This document shows positions 44,168-55,632 of a stretch of DNA of 64,000 bases, piece after piece (position 1 is the stretch's first letter; the number at the start of each line of letters is the position of its first letter). The translations under genes and the position numbers were made by a program. Where the stretch lies: positions 8,541,724-8,605,723 of the forward strand of contig NC_084815.1 in the NCBI RefSeq assembly GCF_963583255.1, read 5' to 3'. Under the pieces are notes generated by a model. It had not been told where the DNA came from. It saw only the letters and a program-made list of their open reading frames with translations, and made no database searches. This DNA is from Pyrus communis. Lineage: Eukaryota; Streptophyta; Magnoliopsida; Rosales; Rosaceae.

Positions 44168-44172
44168 GTGGG

Positions 44173-46530
44173 TGCACGAATTTGTAGAATAAAATTATAG
44201 GGGATGGGGAAATAGGACCTGCACGAATTATAGGGGGATGGGTAGGCTACAATTGTCTATGAGATTTTTTATTATTATTTTTTTTTGAGAAAGGGTGGGC
44301 TCACTGTTTAAAGAACTTAAAATCCAAAAAAGTTTAAAAAGCCTAACATTTTGGGTTTCAAGGTCCAATCCTGATGTGATTTGAATCTCGAAACAATTTC
44401 GAGCATCCCGAAATGTTTTGGTTTGGGATTCGGGTTGAGGGCTTCGATTTGGGATCCTGACCCGAACCAACCTACTAAAGTTAGAATAAATTACATTTTA
44501 GCATCTCAATTTTAGGTCACATAGTAATTTATGGTAAATTATATTTTGACACTTTCATTTTAGGTCACATAATAAACTCATACTTTATCTTTTGAACATT
44601 GTTATGTCATACATCAACTACTAATTCGTTACAATATCAACTAGAAATTCATTGCAATGTCATACATCAACCAGGTCAACCCTTAACGTTAACGTAACGG
44701 ATTTTTTAACTGATGTCTATTGTAACGAACGGTAAGTTGATATATGACTTTGCAGTGTTCAAAATATGAGATAGAAGTTTGTTATGAGACCAAAATTGAG
44801 GTGTTAAAATATAATTTACACTTAAAATTTATCTTCCACCCGAAGTTTTTAGTTCGATTTTCTCCTCCCAATATCATTTATATTAAAATAATGTAGACAA
44901 ATATTTTAGAGAATCGTTATTGACACTCCAAAATTTTGATTGTGTACTCCAAACTTTTTATATTTAAAATTCGTACTCTTATGAGGAATACACAACTAGA
45001 TTTCTAGAGTGCCAATATTAAAAAGGGATGGTTGTTGCTTTGGTTGTTGTCTTACATCCGTTTCAATTAAAAAAATTTTGAAACAACAAGATAACACAGC
45101 TTGAAAACCCAAGGCAACAACCTTTGCACTTGATTTTTTGTTTCGTTTCATGTCGTGTGATTGCCAGGTCTAATTTTCATCTTTCCAATGTCGTTTATAT
45201 ATATAAAAAAATCCTTTAAAGAAATATATCCTTCTAAAATGATAACAAATTTTTTAAAGTAACTATTTTATGTTTTGTTTTTTGTATAGACATCTTTCTT
45301 CCATTTCAAGAAAAACAAATTTGAAACAACAAGATAACATAACTTGAAAACGCAAGGCAACAACTCGAGTACTTGATTTTTTATGTTGTTTCGTGTTGTG
45401 TGATTGATGGGTCTAACTTCATGTCCCCAATATTGTTTGTGCAAAACAAATCATTAAACAAATATTTCTTATTAAATTAATAATGATAATTTCTCAATGT
45501 AACTATTTTATGTTTTGTTCTCTGTAGTATACATCTTACCTCCATTTCAAAGAAAACACCAAGATAACACAACTGCTTCCATGATGATTAGGGCAAGTAA
45601 ACAAATTTCAGAGGTGCAAGTGGTGATTCTTCTAGTGGTTACGGCCTTCTTGTTCAAAAATCTTAAAAAAAAAAAAAAAAAAATTACTCGGATCAACCTC
45701 CCTATATCTGCATTTGGAACTATGTTAGGTACTTCACTTCTAATGGCAATTAGCCTCATTACGTAGCTTTCTTTCCTATTGCTTTTAATAACCCAAAACC
45801 TCAAACTGCATAAAAGTAACGTAAGGCTAACAAATAAAAAAAATGGTTTTAGTTGTTTACTTCATCCTAGAAGTCATTGTTTGTTTTAATTTCGTATTAC
45901 ATACTTGTTTTCGAAGCTTGAAACATTACAGAAGTGGAAAAATGAACTTTAGAGTAAAAAGATCAAAACACACATTTTCTTGTTCTCGATTTTATTTTGA
46001 CTGATGTGTTTTTGTGATTAAAATGTTCTCGGACATTGTCTTTTATCTAGCTAAAATTCTTACATTGTTGTTGAGGAATTATTTCATCATTTTGGAAAGT
46101 TTCAAGGTCGATGACTAAATTGCCCCTGTAACTTTCATCCTTAAGCTAAAACTTAAAGATTTTATGCTGGGATCAACATGTAAACATCAGCTTAAACAGC
46201 CAGTTGCCCCCTACTTAATTGGTTCACTCATCACCCATTAACTCAAAACAAATGGTTCCTTAACTAGTTAGTTAGCAAGAAACTGTTAATTCTTATCGAA
46301 CTAGGTTTCTAACTATAAATACATGCCTCTAATCACATGTTCTGAAGCACTGAGGACTCAAATAAACAACTCTGAAATATGAGTTGATCACCAAATTCTC
46401 TCAATGCACTTCACTAAATTTAAAGAGGTTACATCTTTTCTTTCGGAGGCTCAAATGCAAGGAAGGGATCAAGGACTTGTGAACTTGCCTTTCCTGAGAA
46501 TTCTCAATAAGTATTTGAACACCTAAATAT
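44173..46530. other. Gene-free AT-rich spacer
   Basis: No supported gene. Contains a ~240-bp tandem repeat (45056-45575) and unremarkable AT-rich sequence; the last 200 bp are the left flank of the Copia element. Confidence 0.5.
45056..45575. repeat. ~240-bp tandem repeat, just over 2 copies
   Basis: gaaacaacaagataaca recurs at about 45080 and 45323, with a shortened version near 45553; between them tgtcgtgtgattg / tgttgtgtgattg and aactattttatgttttgtt recur at matching distances. Degenerate and non-coding. Confidence 0.65.
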
Positions 46531-46721
46531 AGAAGAAAGAATGCTTTTGAATGTGTTACTTGTATTCTTCTCATTTTGAGGTGTATATAATCATATACAG
46601 TCCTACTATAATAAGGAAAGAATAATTACAATCAATCTACAACCTAAACTAGGAAACCCAAGATTATAGGAATCCCAAAATTAAAGGGAAATACTGTAGG
46701 GAAATATCTTACAAGTCAACA
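46531..46721 (-). repeat. 3' LTR of the Copia element
   Basis: 191 bp. On the minus strand it starts TGTTGACTTGTAAGATAT. It is 21 bp longer than the other LTR because of small indels, including a 13-bp duplication of ggaaatac-type sequence. Confidence 0.8.
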
Positions 46722-46728
46722 CTCCCCC

Positions 46729-49700
46729 TCAAGTTGGTGCATGTATGTCACACATGCCCAACTTGTCCAAGAAACTTGAGAACTTGTCACTAGAACCGGC
46801 CTTTGTGAGTATATTAGCCATTTGATCCTTGATCCTAATCGGGGGAAGTTCAATTACTTTTCTCTCCAATTTTTCTTTAATGAAGAACCTATAAACCTCC
46901 ACATGCTTCATCCTATCATGATGTACTGGATTAAGAGCAATATCCCGAGCAGCCTTGTTGTCACAAAATAACTTTATCGGCAGACTATGGTTGATCACCA
47001 AATCTTGTAATAGAAACTTAAGCCACAAGAGTTCACAAATACAAAGAGCCATACCTCTATTCGGCTTCTGTACTCGAACGAGCTACCACATTCTGCTTTT
47101 TAATTCTCCATGTTACTAGATTACCACCGACAAAAGTGAAATATCCTGATGTTGAGCGTCGGTCATCTACCAAACCCGCCCAGTCGGCGTCGGTATATCC
47201 TTTGATTATGAAATGCTCATTTTTCTTAAACATAATTCCTTTACCTGGACTTCCTTTCAAGTAACACAATATCTTCATAACCGCATTCATATATTGTTCT
47301 CCTGAATCATGCATATACTGACTGACTATGCTCAAGGCATGAGCAAGATTAGGTCTTGTAGGTGCCAAATACATCAATCTCCCAACTAACCTTTGATATA
47401 TTCCTTTGTCCACTGGTACTTGATTTAGGTCAAGACTCAACTTTGTTCCTTCAAACAACGGAGTTGCTACAAGTTTATAGGCTGACATCCCGGTTTTTTT
47501 TGAATAAATCAATGATACACTTCCTTTGGGACAAGAATATTCCAGACTTGCCTCTTGATACCTCAATCCCAATAAAGTATTTCAGAGATCCAAGATCTTT
47601 CATTTCGAACTCCTTAGATAAGTACTTCTTTAAAGCTGATTGTTCAACTAGGTCATTCCTGTAACCACCATGTCATCTATATATACAATGAGTGCTATAA
47701 TATTTTTATTCTTCCGTTTCAAGAACAAGGTGTGATTCCAATTGCTCTGTCTATTCCCGAATGCCTTCATTGATTTAATGAACCTGCCGAACCATGCTCT
47801 TGGTGATTGCTTTAATCCATATAGTGACTTCTTTAGCTTACATACCTTACCCTTGTTCCTGTTTGTTCTGGTGCATCCCGGTGGAAACTCCATATAAATT
47901 TCTTCAGTTAAATCTCCATGTAGGAATGCATTTTTTACATCGAACTGTTGAAGTGGCCAGTCTAGGTTCGCTGCCAAGGACAATAGAACTCGAACAATAT
48001 TGATCTTGGCTACTAGAGCAAAGGTGTCCATGTAATCTATGCCATATTTCTGAGTGTACCCCTTTGCCACTAGTCTTGCTTTAAACCGATCAACCGTTCC
48101 ATCCGCTTTGTACTTCACTGTATAGACCCATTTACACCCCACAAGTTTTTTGCCCGTTCACTGTACAGACCCATTTCAGAGATCACAGTTCCTCATTCAT
48201 TGCTTCTTTCTATCTAGGATTGACTAAGGCTTCCTGCACACTGTTAGGAATATATACAGTAGACAATTGATTCATAAATGACTTATTTGATTCAAACAAG
48301 TGACAGGTGGACACATAGTTGTTTAATGGGTACCTCACTCTCGAGTTATGGGTTGGTTTGCTCATTGAATATTTAGTTTTACACTTAGGGTCTGCCTCAT
48401 GAGTGAGTTTAGGAATACCTCAATTAATCCTTCCAGGGAGACTACAGAGTGGTGGTCCATCTAGCGTAGAAGACGATTGGTTATGGGAATTACTAAAAGA
48501 CGAGTTGGCATGTACTGTTTCCAACTGCAAGGGGGTCGAAGAGGCCGTGTCTTCTGCTATCTTGGGCTTGGTAGGAAGCTAATGTGCATCAATAACCAGC
48601 TCGGAACTTGGCTGCTGTGCAATGGCTTGTTACCCGGTGATAGACTGTTGTACAGTAGCCTGTCGTTCGGCGACCGGCTGCTCGGTTCCATAATCAAACA
48701 TACGAACTTCATCACCTTGAAACTTCCCCTGAAGTGAGGACTCAGAGGAACCAAAATACATCTCCGTTTCATGAAAAATGATATCGGCAGTGATAAACAT
48801 TTTTTTGGTGGGAGGGCGATAGCACTGATAGCCCTTCTAAGTAGTAGCATACCCTATAAACACACATCGAAGAGCTATAGGTTCCAGTTTGTTGTGCCAT
48901 TGTGAAAGGTGCATGTGGACAAAAGCCACACAACCAAGAACTCGAGGAGAAAGGTTACCGCCAAGCAACTAAGCAGAGACATAAGAGTTTGAAATGGTGT
49001 CTGAAACTCCAAAGTACGAGAGGGAAGCCGATTAATAAGGTAGGCAGTAGACGTGAGGGCGTCACCCCAATAATACAAGGGAATACGTGCCTCAAGAAGA
49101 GAAGCACAAACCATTTTTAATAAGTGTCGATTCTTCTGTTCAGCCACCCCATTCTGCTGAGGAGTATATGGACATGTGGTTTGATGAACAATACCGTGCA
49201 TATCAAAGAAAAAGTGTAGTTCAGTATTGACATACTCGCGCCCATTATCACTTCAAACCACTTGAATTTTCATAATGTATTGGAGCGAAACCATTTTGTG
49301 AAATTTTTGAAAGGCCATACTAAAATCACTTTTCGATTTTAACAAAGTAACCCAAGTCATTCTTGTACAATCATCAATAAATGTGACAAACCAATGAGCT
49401 CCACCAAGAGAGGCAATCTTGAAAGGGCCCTAAACATCCAAGTGCACAATCATAAAAGGAATGAAACTCTTATTTAAACTTCTAAGAAAAGAAGTTTAAT
49501 GGCTCTTAGCCATTTCACACACATCACACTTAAACTGCGAAACATCGTTCTTCACAAACAAACTAGGAAATAACTTATGCAAATAACTAAACGAAGCATG
49601 GCCAAGACGACGGTGCCACATCCACACATCAGATCTTTTACTACTCTCAGCTGGAGTTCCATTCACTGATAGTGCTTGAGTGAGCAATCCCGAGCTACTA

Positions 49701-51074
49701 GAATTCAACTCGAGGAAGTACAGCTTCCTTTGTCTAATACCATAACTAATTGTCTTCTGCGTCCGGATGTCCTTAAATACACAAAAATAAGGCCAAAAAA
49801 CAACTAAATAGTGTAAGGCAACGATTATTTGGGCAACCGACAATAAATTATAATTCAAGGAAGGAACCACAAGAACAGTTTCAAGTTTCATGGTATCAGA
49901 AAGGGAAACCGTGCCCTCCTCAAGAATTGGGGTGGCATCACCATTTGCCACGTTAACCTCGGCGTGGGTAGAGTTTTTTTAGTGAGGAAACTTGTCTAGA
50001 ATCCCAAGTCATATGTTCAGTAGCTTCAGAATCAATTATCCATGTATCATTCATAACAGAAGTGGAGACATTAAGTTCCTTACCTTTGGTACTTGACGTT
50101 GCAATTAGAGTTGATGCTTTGCTTGCTACATCCGCTGAATCATCTTTGGTTTCTGCAACAGAAGCTCGAGGTTTGTTGAAGCAAGGATCACGTGTCTTAT
50201 CCCAATTCTCAGGATACCCAATCAGCTCGAAACACTGATTTTTGGAGTGGTCCATCATACCACAATGTGGACATTTACCCTGAAGACGATCATGACTGGT
50301 TTGACCGGTTCTTAGCTGGCCAGGTTTATTCTTGGACCCACCTTGGTCGATGCGGTTGGACGGGCCTCGGCCTTTGGCTACCATTATAGCCGGTTCTGAG
50401 CTTTGGCCCTCCATCTTCATAGCTTCCTTGCAATCCGCTTCATGACGAACATATGCATAAGCAATTTGAAGTCCAAGTGGTGGATCTTTGCATAGTATTT
50501 CTCCACGAACTTGATCAAACTCATCATCAAGCCCACCAAGAAACAAATACAACCTTTGCCGCTCGGTTGTCTTCTAGAAAATCAGAACATCTTTTTCACA
50601 TACCATGGCCACTTTGTTAAAATAGTCCAATTCTTGAAAAATCTATGTCAATTCTCTAAAGTAACTAGCCAAAGGCCGCCCATTCTGCCTGAGAAGTGAC
50701 GCTTTCTGAATTAATGAATAAATTATAGCCTCATCATTCTCGTCAAAATAGGCAGTCTTAAGAGCATCCCAGATTTCTTTAGAAGTCGACAATCGAATAT
50801 AACGTTTCATGATTTCTGGCTTCATTGTCGATAATAGCCAACTCTTAATTTTCTGATCTTTAGAGAACCAATCGTCATATTTGGGATCATCCTCTGCAGG
50901 AACCTTAATGGACCCACGAAGATATCCTATCTTCTTCCTTCCAACGATATGAATTTGAATAAGAAGAACTCATAAATCATAGTTCTTCTCATCCAAAAAC
51001 ATACCAATATTGAAACTCAAGTTGTATGGCTGCACCATAATTGGAGCAGCAACCTTCACATCTTGATCAGGCAT
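46729..51074 (-). pseudogene. Copia gag-pol polyprotein, broken
   Basis: Starts at an ATG at 51074 (MPDQDVKVAAPIM). Gag follows with a UBN2-like region (STSKEIWDALKTAYF) and a zinc knuckle (CPHCGMMDHSKNQC, ~50280); a GAG-pre-integrase region at 49496-49951; integrase at 48870-49500 with SDNGREY and the PQQNGVAEQKNR block; RT at 47057-48142 with FKARLVAKGYTQ, the DVKNAFLHGDL core and YIDDM; RNase H to 46729 with DNKAARDIALNP. At least five stops or frame changes are visible (in gag near 50970 and 50650, in integrase just before SDNG, between gag and pre-integrase, after YIDDM). Not functional. Confidence 0.85.
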
Positions 51075-51239
51075 CTGTCCGATTGTCGGCAAGAACTAGG
51101 CAGCAAAAACGTGATGAATAATCAGCAACCACTGACAGAAAACAGGCAGCAATGAAGCTGCGTTGTTGGTCGACGAAATTTGAAGCAGCAATGACTTTTG
51201 GAGCCACTCGTTGCAGCCGTGTGCAAAGCACAATAAGTA

Positions 51240-51446
51240 CTGGTTTGGTACTGAGGTGCTTTTATAAAAAGTGGGTATAAAAAAAGCTGAGCTCAAAAAG
51301 TTATTTGGTAAACACTTAAAAATAGCTTATTTTCACAGTTTTGGACGAAAAAAAGCTGAAAACGTGAAGCAGCAAAAATGAACTTATTCTCACAGCACGA
51401 CAATAGCAATTTTTTTTCAAAACACAGGAATACCAAACCACCCCTA
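51240..51446. mobile_element. hAT-like MITE nested in the Copia leader
   Basis: Ends ggtttggtac / gtaccaaacc-type inverted repeats; interior with gtttggtaaacact and ttttcacagttttgg as in the copy at 1488-1810. It lies between the Copia 5' LTR and gag start, so it is younger than the Copia. No clear target duplication. Confidence 0.55.
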
Positions 51447-51499
51447 AGACCAACCCATATAGGGTTCGGTTTCTGATTTTCAACAAGGCTTTACTACCA

Positions 51500-51669
51500 A
51501 GAAGAAAGAATGCTTTTGAACGTGTTGTATTCTTCTCATTTTGAGATATATATTATACACAATCCTACTACAATAAGGAAAGAATAATTACAATCGATCT
51601 GCAACCTAAACTAGGAAACCCAAGATTATAGGAATCCAGAATTAAAGGGAAATATCTTACAAGTCAGCA
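51500..51669 (-). repeat. 5' LTR of the Copia element
   Basis: 170 bp, homologous to 46531-46721, followed on the minus strand by the primer-site-like TGGTAGTAAAGCC. Confidence 0.8.
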
Positions 51670-51674
51670 AATAT

Positions 51675-52758
51675 AATTTGTTTACCCTTAGAATAGATCA
51701 AACATGAAACACACCATGTTTCCTTCCAAAACTGTGGTGCCTCTAATTGTTGAGCTTACTTATAGAAATATTTTGGTTTAGCTTATTCCATATATACCAT
51801 TGAAATATGCATGAAAAATGCTTCGATTTGACTTCTGAATCACCTAAAAAGGTTAAGAAACGAAGAAATTAGAGCTAAATCTTTATCAACACCAAAGCTG
51901 ATTTTCTTTTCTTTCTAGAATTCGTCATGCCTATGAGTTTTCCGGTCGCTGGAAAATCGTGAAACTATACATTGCCTTTGTTCAAACAGCTCTTAAAGTT
52001 ATACACAATCCTAACATGTATTTGAACTAATATGCTTTATTTTAAAGCCTTTTTATCACTAAAGAAAACCATCAGAAAGATGGAAATCATTCAACAATAT
52101 TCCAGAAAACTCATCATTTGTACTTGACTTTCTTTGTTTGTAACTCACTCATTTCTGATTTTAGTAAAATTTATATCAATCTAATGCTTATAATGTCAAC
52201 TTTTGATCTGGAAACTTTGGCGATTGTACACATAACGTACCAAGAAAAATTAAGCTTGAAAGTTACTTTGTGCAACCATGCTTTACGAAAACTGTCCTCT
52301 ATTTTTGTTTTGGCCATATCTTACTCGATTCTAAACTGTTTTCAATGATCTTTGGATTTGAAGCTTATAATCTTAACTTCAAATATGGAAACCTTGGTGA
52401 CTAAACACTTACAACAAAGAGAGAAGAGGACCACGAAATTAATTATGTACAGTGTGCTTTTTTAATACTATCCTTTATTTTTGCATTGATCGTATTAGTC
52501 TCATTTCCTAATCGTTTTCTTTGCTCCTTATATCAACTTAAAGCATATAATTAGCACTAAAAATCTAAGAAATTGTTGGAAGGTTCTGAAACAACACTTA
52601 AATAGGGAACATAGACTTTCGCAAGTAATGTTTTGGCTCTTATAGACTGTTTCTTTATGACCAGTATGCCAGAAAGCCTTTATTAAATTATGTTTCATGT
52701 CTTTATTTTGTTAGAATATTAAGACTTGTGCTTGCATACTCATAAGTAACATTTACGT

Positions 52759-52796
<38 letters not shown>

Positions 52797-53649
52797 CATA
52801 TATATGTATATATATATGTTTTACATGAAACCTTGTACTTCAAAAAAATTGTTGTTTGGGAAGTTATACAAGCGGGCATTTTAGCATCCATACCTGAAGT
52901 GAAATAATGGTGGAAATATTTGGGAAATTTGGGAAGTTAACCATGGGCTCAAGTTCCTCAGATAGTGCACTATTATACCTAAAAGGTTGTGAGAAGTCAA
53001 ACCTTTATGTGTACGTGGTTTGAGTTTTACTGGACTCTTACACGATGCGGTTTATCATGTTGAAAGTTCAAGGTTTATGTTTCATTGTCAGTCCTCTACA
53101 TATGAGTTTCACTAGAATGAAGAGTTATTTTCTAAAATGGAATTATATGAACTTTGTGGTTTGATAACGCTTATTCTGATGGTTGGAGCTAAAATGGAAC
53201 TCATGATGCTACACCTTTATTTTTCAGGTAATGAGTATAATCAAGGGGATGAGGCGATCTTTATCTATATTATAATAAATAGCATTTTGTATTAACTGAA
53301 ATGTTTCAAAGACTCTTTTCTTTGGTATTGTAAACTTATACACTTGGAACTGCTCTTGATTATCAATAAAGATTTTGTATTTTGTAAAATCATATAAATT
53401 TAGGGTTTTTTTTTTACTCATGATACAAATACACGTGTCGTATTACAAGGATGGCGTGACATCAAGTTGGTGGAAGAATAAGCCGACTTGTGGCGAACGT
53501 AAGGAGTCTAGAAATTCATTTGAAATGATGATTGTACGAAAATTGAATACCCAAGGATTGCTGCTATAGGCCTTTTAGAAGGAGATGTAAGTTGAAAATG
53601 ATAGAAAGGAAGTTGAATTCATACAGCTCACTCAAGGGAAAATGATCAA
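51675..53649. other. Gene-free spacer
   Basis: AT-rich sequence without a supported gene; contains the CA/TA microsatellite at 52757-52819. Confidence 0.5.
52757..52819. repeat. Compound (CA)n(TA)n microsatellite
   Basis: About 11 CA units followed by interrupted TA runs. Confidence 0.9.
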
Positions 53650-55518
53650 TAATAGGAGTATATTTATGCGACTTTGTTAGCTTGTTTCTTTGCATTTAGT
53701 AAGTTTATTTATTATAGTTATTTAAGTTATTTTTGTGTGTTTGTAGGTTTAAATGGCAAAAGAGGCAAGAAAGTGCATTTTGGTGCATTTTTGAGCAATT
53801 TTGGGTTGGAATGGATAGCTTGCATATGGAGCAAGGTGGATGGACGAATTTGAAGTTCAAGAGAGGCTAGGAATGTGCTTAATATCTGGAGAAACAAATT
53901 TGGAAGCTAGGAAGATAAGGATTCAGCTATAAAGAAGGAAACATTATCCAAATTACCTTATCTTATCTTATCATTTCCTAATCTTTTCCTACCTTGATTC
54001 CAGCTGCAAAGGGGACTCATTTTCAGATTAATTCACCTAAATATATGGTTCTAGAAGCCCTATCCTTCTCCTACATTAGTGTAGCACCCTTTAACCCTTG
54101 TCCTTCCAGAAACCTACCATAATACCCTTTCTAGAAGGCCTTATCTGGTCCTATTTCTATACCACACCTATTCCTTCTAGATAGCCCATTCTCTACCGTG
54201 TAACCCTAACCTTTTCCCCCTAGGATTGTGCAATCCTTTTCCCTTTAGAAATTGTGCATAACCCTAGGCCTATATATACATATTTCTGCTGCATAATTCA
54301 TACGACACACATGAGAGAAATTTAGAAAAATACAAAGAGTGTGCCGCAGGTTTTTGAGAGTTTTTAGAGACTTGTGCCGTGCAAGGAAGGAAGAAGAGGA
54401 AGAGTGCCGTGCCTGCCACCATCCAAGGGAGTGCCGTTGCCTACTTTGGAGTGTTTGAGCGTTTCTGGGTTCTTTCTATCCTTAGTTTTAGTTTGATGTT
54501 TATTTTAATTTGGTTTTCAATTATGATGAACATGAGGAACCAAATTCTTTTTAGTTAGAGGCGAATCCAAAGCCATGGACATATGTTTTATATGAATTGA
54601 TTTCCTCCAGTTATTGTTTCGTAAAACATGAATGCAATTTACTTAACTGATTTATTGAGAACTTATTCTTGTATGTTGATTAAGGATGCATACTTAGTTT
54701 GCATGCATGAATTTGATGCTAAAATATAAGGGAATTTCACCTAATCATTATGAACTTATATTTACAAGTAGTAAAAGTCACTAGTCATGATTGTGTTAAG
54801 TAAATTCTGGGCAAGAGTATCATGCAGTTTATAGTTACGAATGCCTTGTCAATGCTTATGATTTTCGTAGAACTTAATGATCTTTGATATGTATCTCTAT
54901 CATGCAGTTCATATAGGGAACTTGATAAGAATAATTTGATTGCGTCATTGAGTCCAATTCAAAAAATTTAGGAAAATCTGAAAGTTAATTTGTGCTTCTC
55001 ACGATTAATTTGGGGCATTGTCATTCATGGTTTAAAGGAATAATAACTGGAAATCGATTTATGTTGCATATGTGTCATGTGTGGAGAAGGACCCTCTAAC
55101 TAGCCTTTCACCCATTCATTCACCCAAATACATACCCTTTTACTTCGTTTATGCAAGTTTGTTTGTCTTAAGTTTAAAATTCGTCCAAATACCCCCTTAG
55201 TTCTTATTTGTGTTAGTTTAGTTTAAATTCGTCAGAATTTGTCCCCATTTAGTATTTTGAGTCTTTTTAGTTTAATTTTCATCCAAATCACTTTCTAGTA
55301 CCTGGTTTGAGTCAATTTAACTTAGTTTGTGTGTTTTGAGTCAGTTTAGTTTATCTTGAGTTGTTAGAGTCTAGTTTTCTGTTTTTGAGTCTAGTTTAGT
55401 GTTTTAGAGTTTAAATTGTGTAGATTAGCATCCCTTCTAATCCCCGGCCTAGAATGATCCCTACTTACACATACTACAATTATAGTGTTTAATTTGTGTG
55501 TTATTTTATATCACATCA
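53650..55518 (+). repeat. 5' LTR of the old Athila
   Basis: 1869 bp, from taataggagtatatt to ..tatcacatca. The same outline as the other Athila LTRs (gggtttaattgtgt-like end), but the middle differs, so it is a related, not identical, family. Confidence 0.88.
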
Positions 55519-55523
55519 AATTT

Positions 55524-55542
55524 TCGCACCGTTGCGGGGGAT
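55524..55542 (+). promoter_or_regulatory. Primer-binding site (degenerate tRNA-Asp type)
   Basis: tcgcaccgttgcggggga lies 5-6 nt after the LTR end and matches the tRNA-Asp primer site seen in the younger element with several changes. Confidence 0.65.
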
Positions 55543-55632
55543 TAGTAAAATTGCTAATCTCCCATTTGTTTATGGTTTGCTTTTCTTTGTTTTCTGATTT
55601 TGTTTTGTTTTCCTTGTTTTAGGTACTAGTGT

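Larger units (their letters stand above)
46531..51669 (-). mobile_element. Degenerate Ty1/Copia retrotransposon, 5.1 kb
   Basis: Minus-strand element bounded by short LTRs (46531-46721, 191 bp, and 51500-51669, 170 bp) and a perfect 5-bp target duplication, aatat (46526-46530, 51670-51674). A purine tract (ttgagggggag) precedes the 3' LTR, and TGGTAGTAAAGCC follows the 5' LTR, resembling the tRNA-iMet primer site. Domain order gag, integrase, RT, RNase H defines Copia. Stops and frameshifts throughout and LTR indels show an old, dead copy. Confidence 0.88.
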
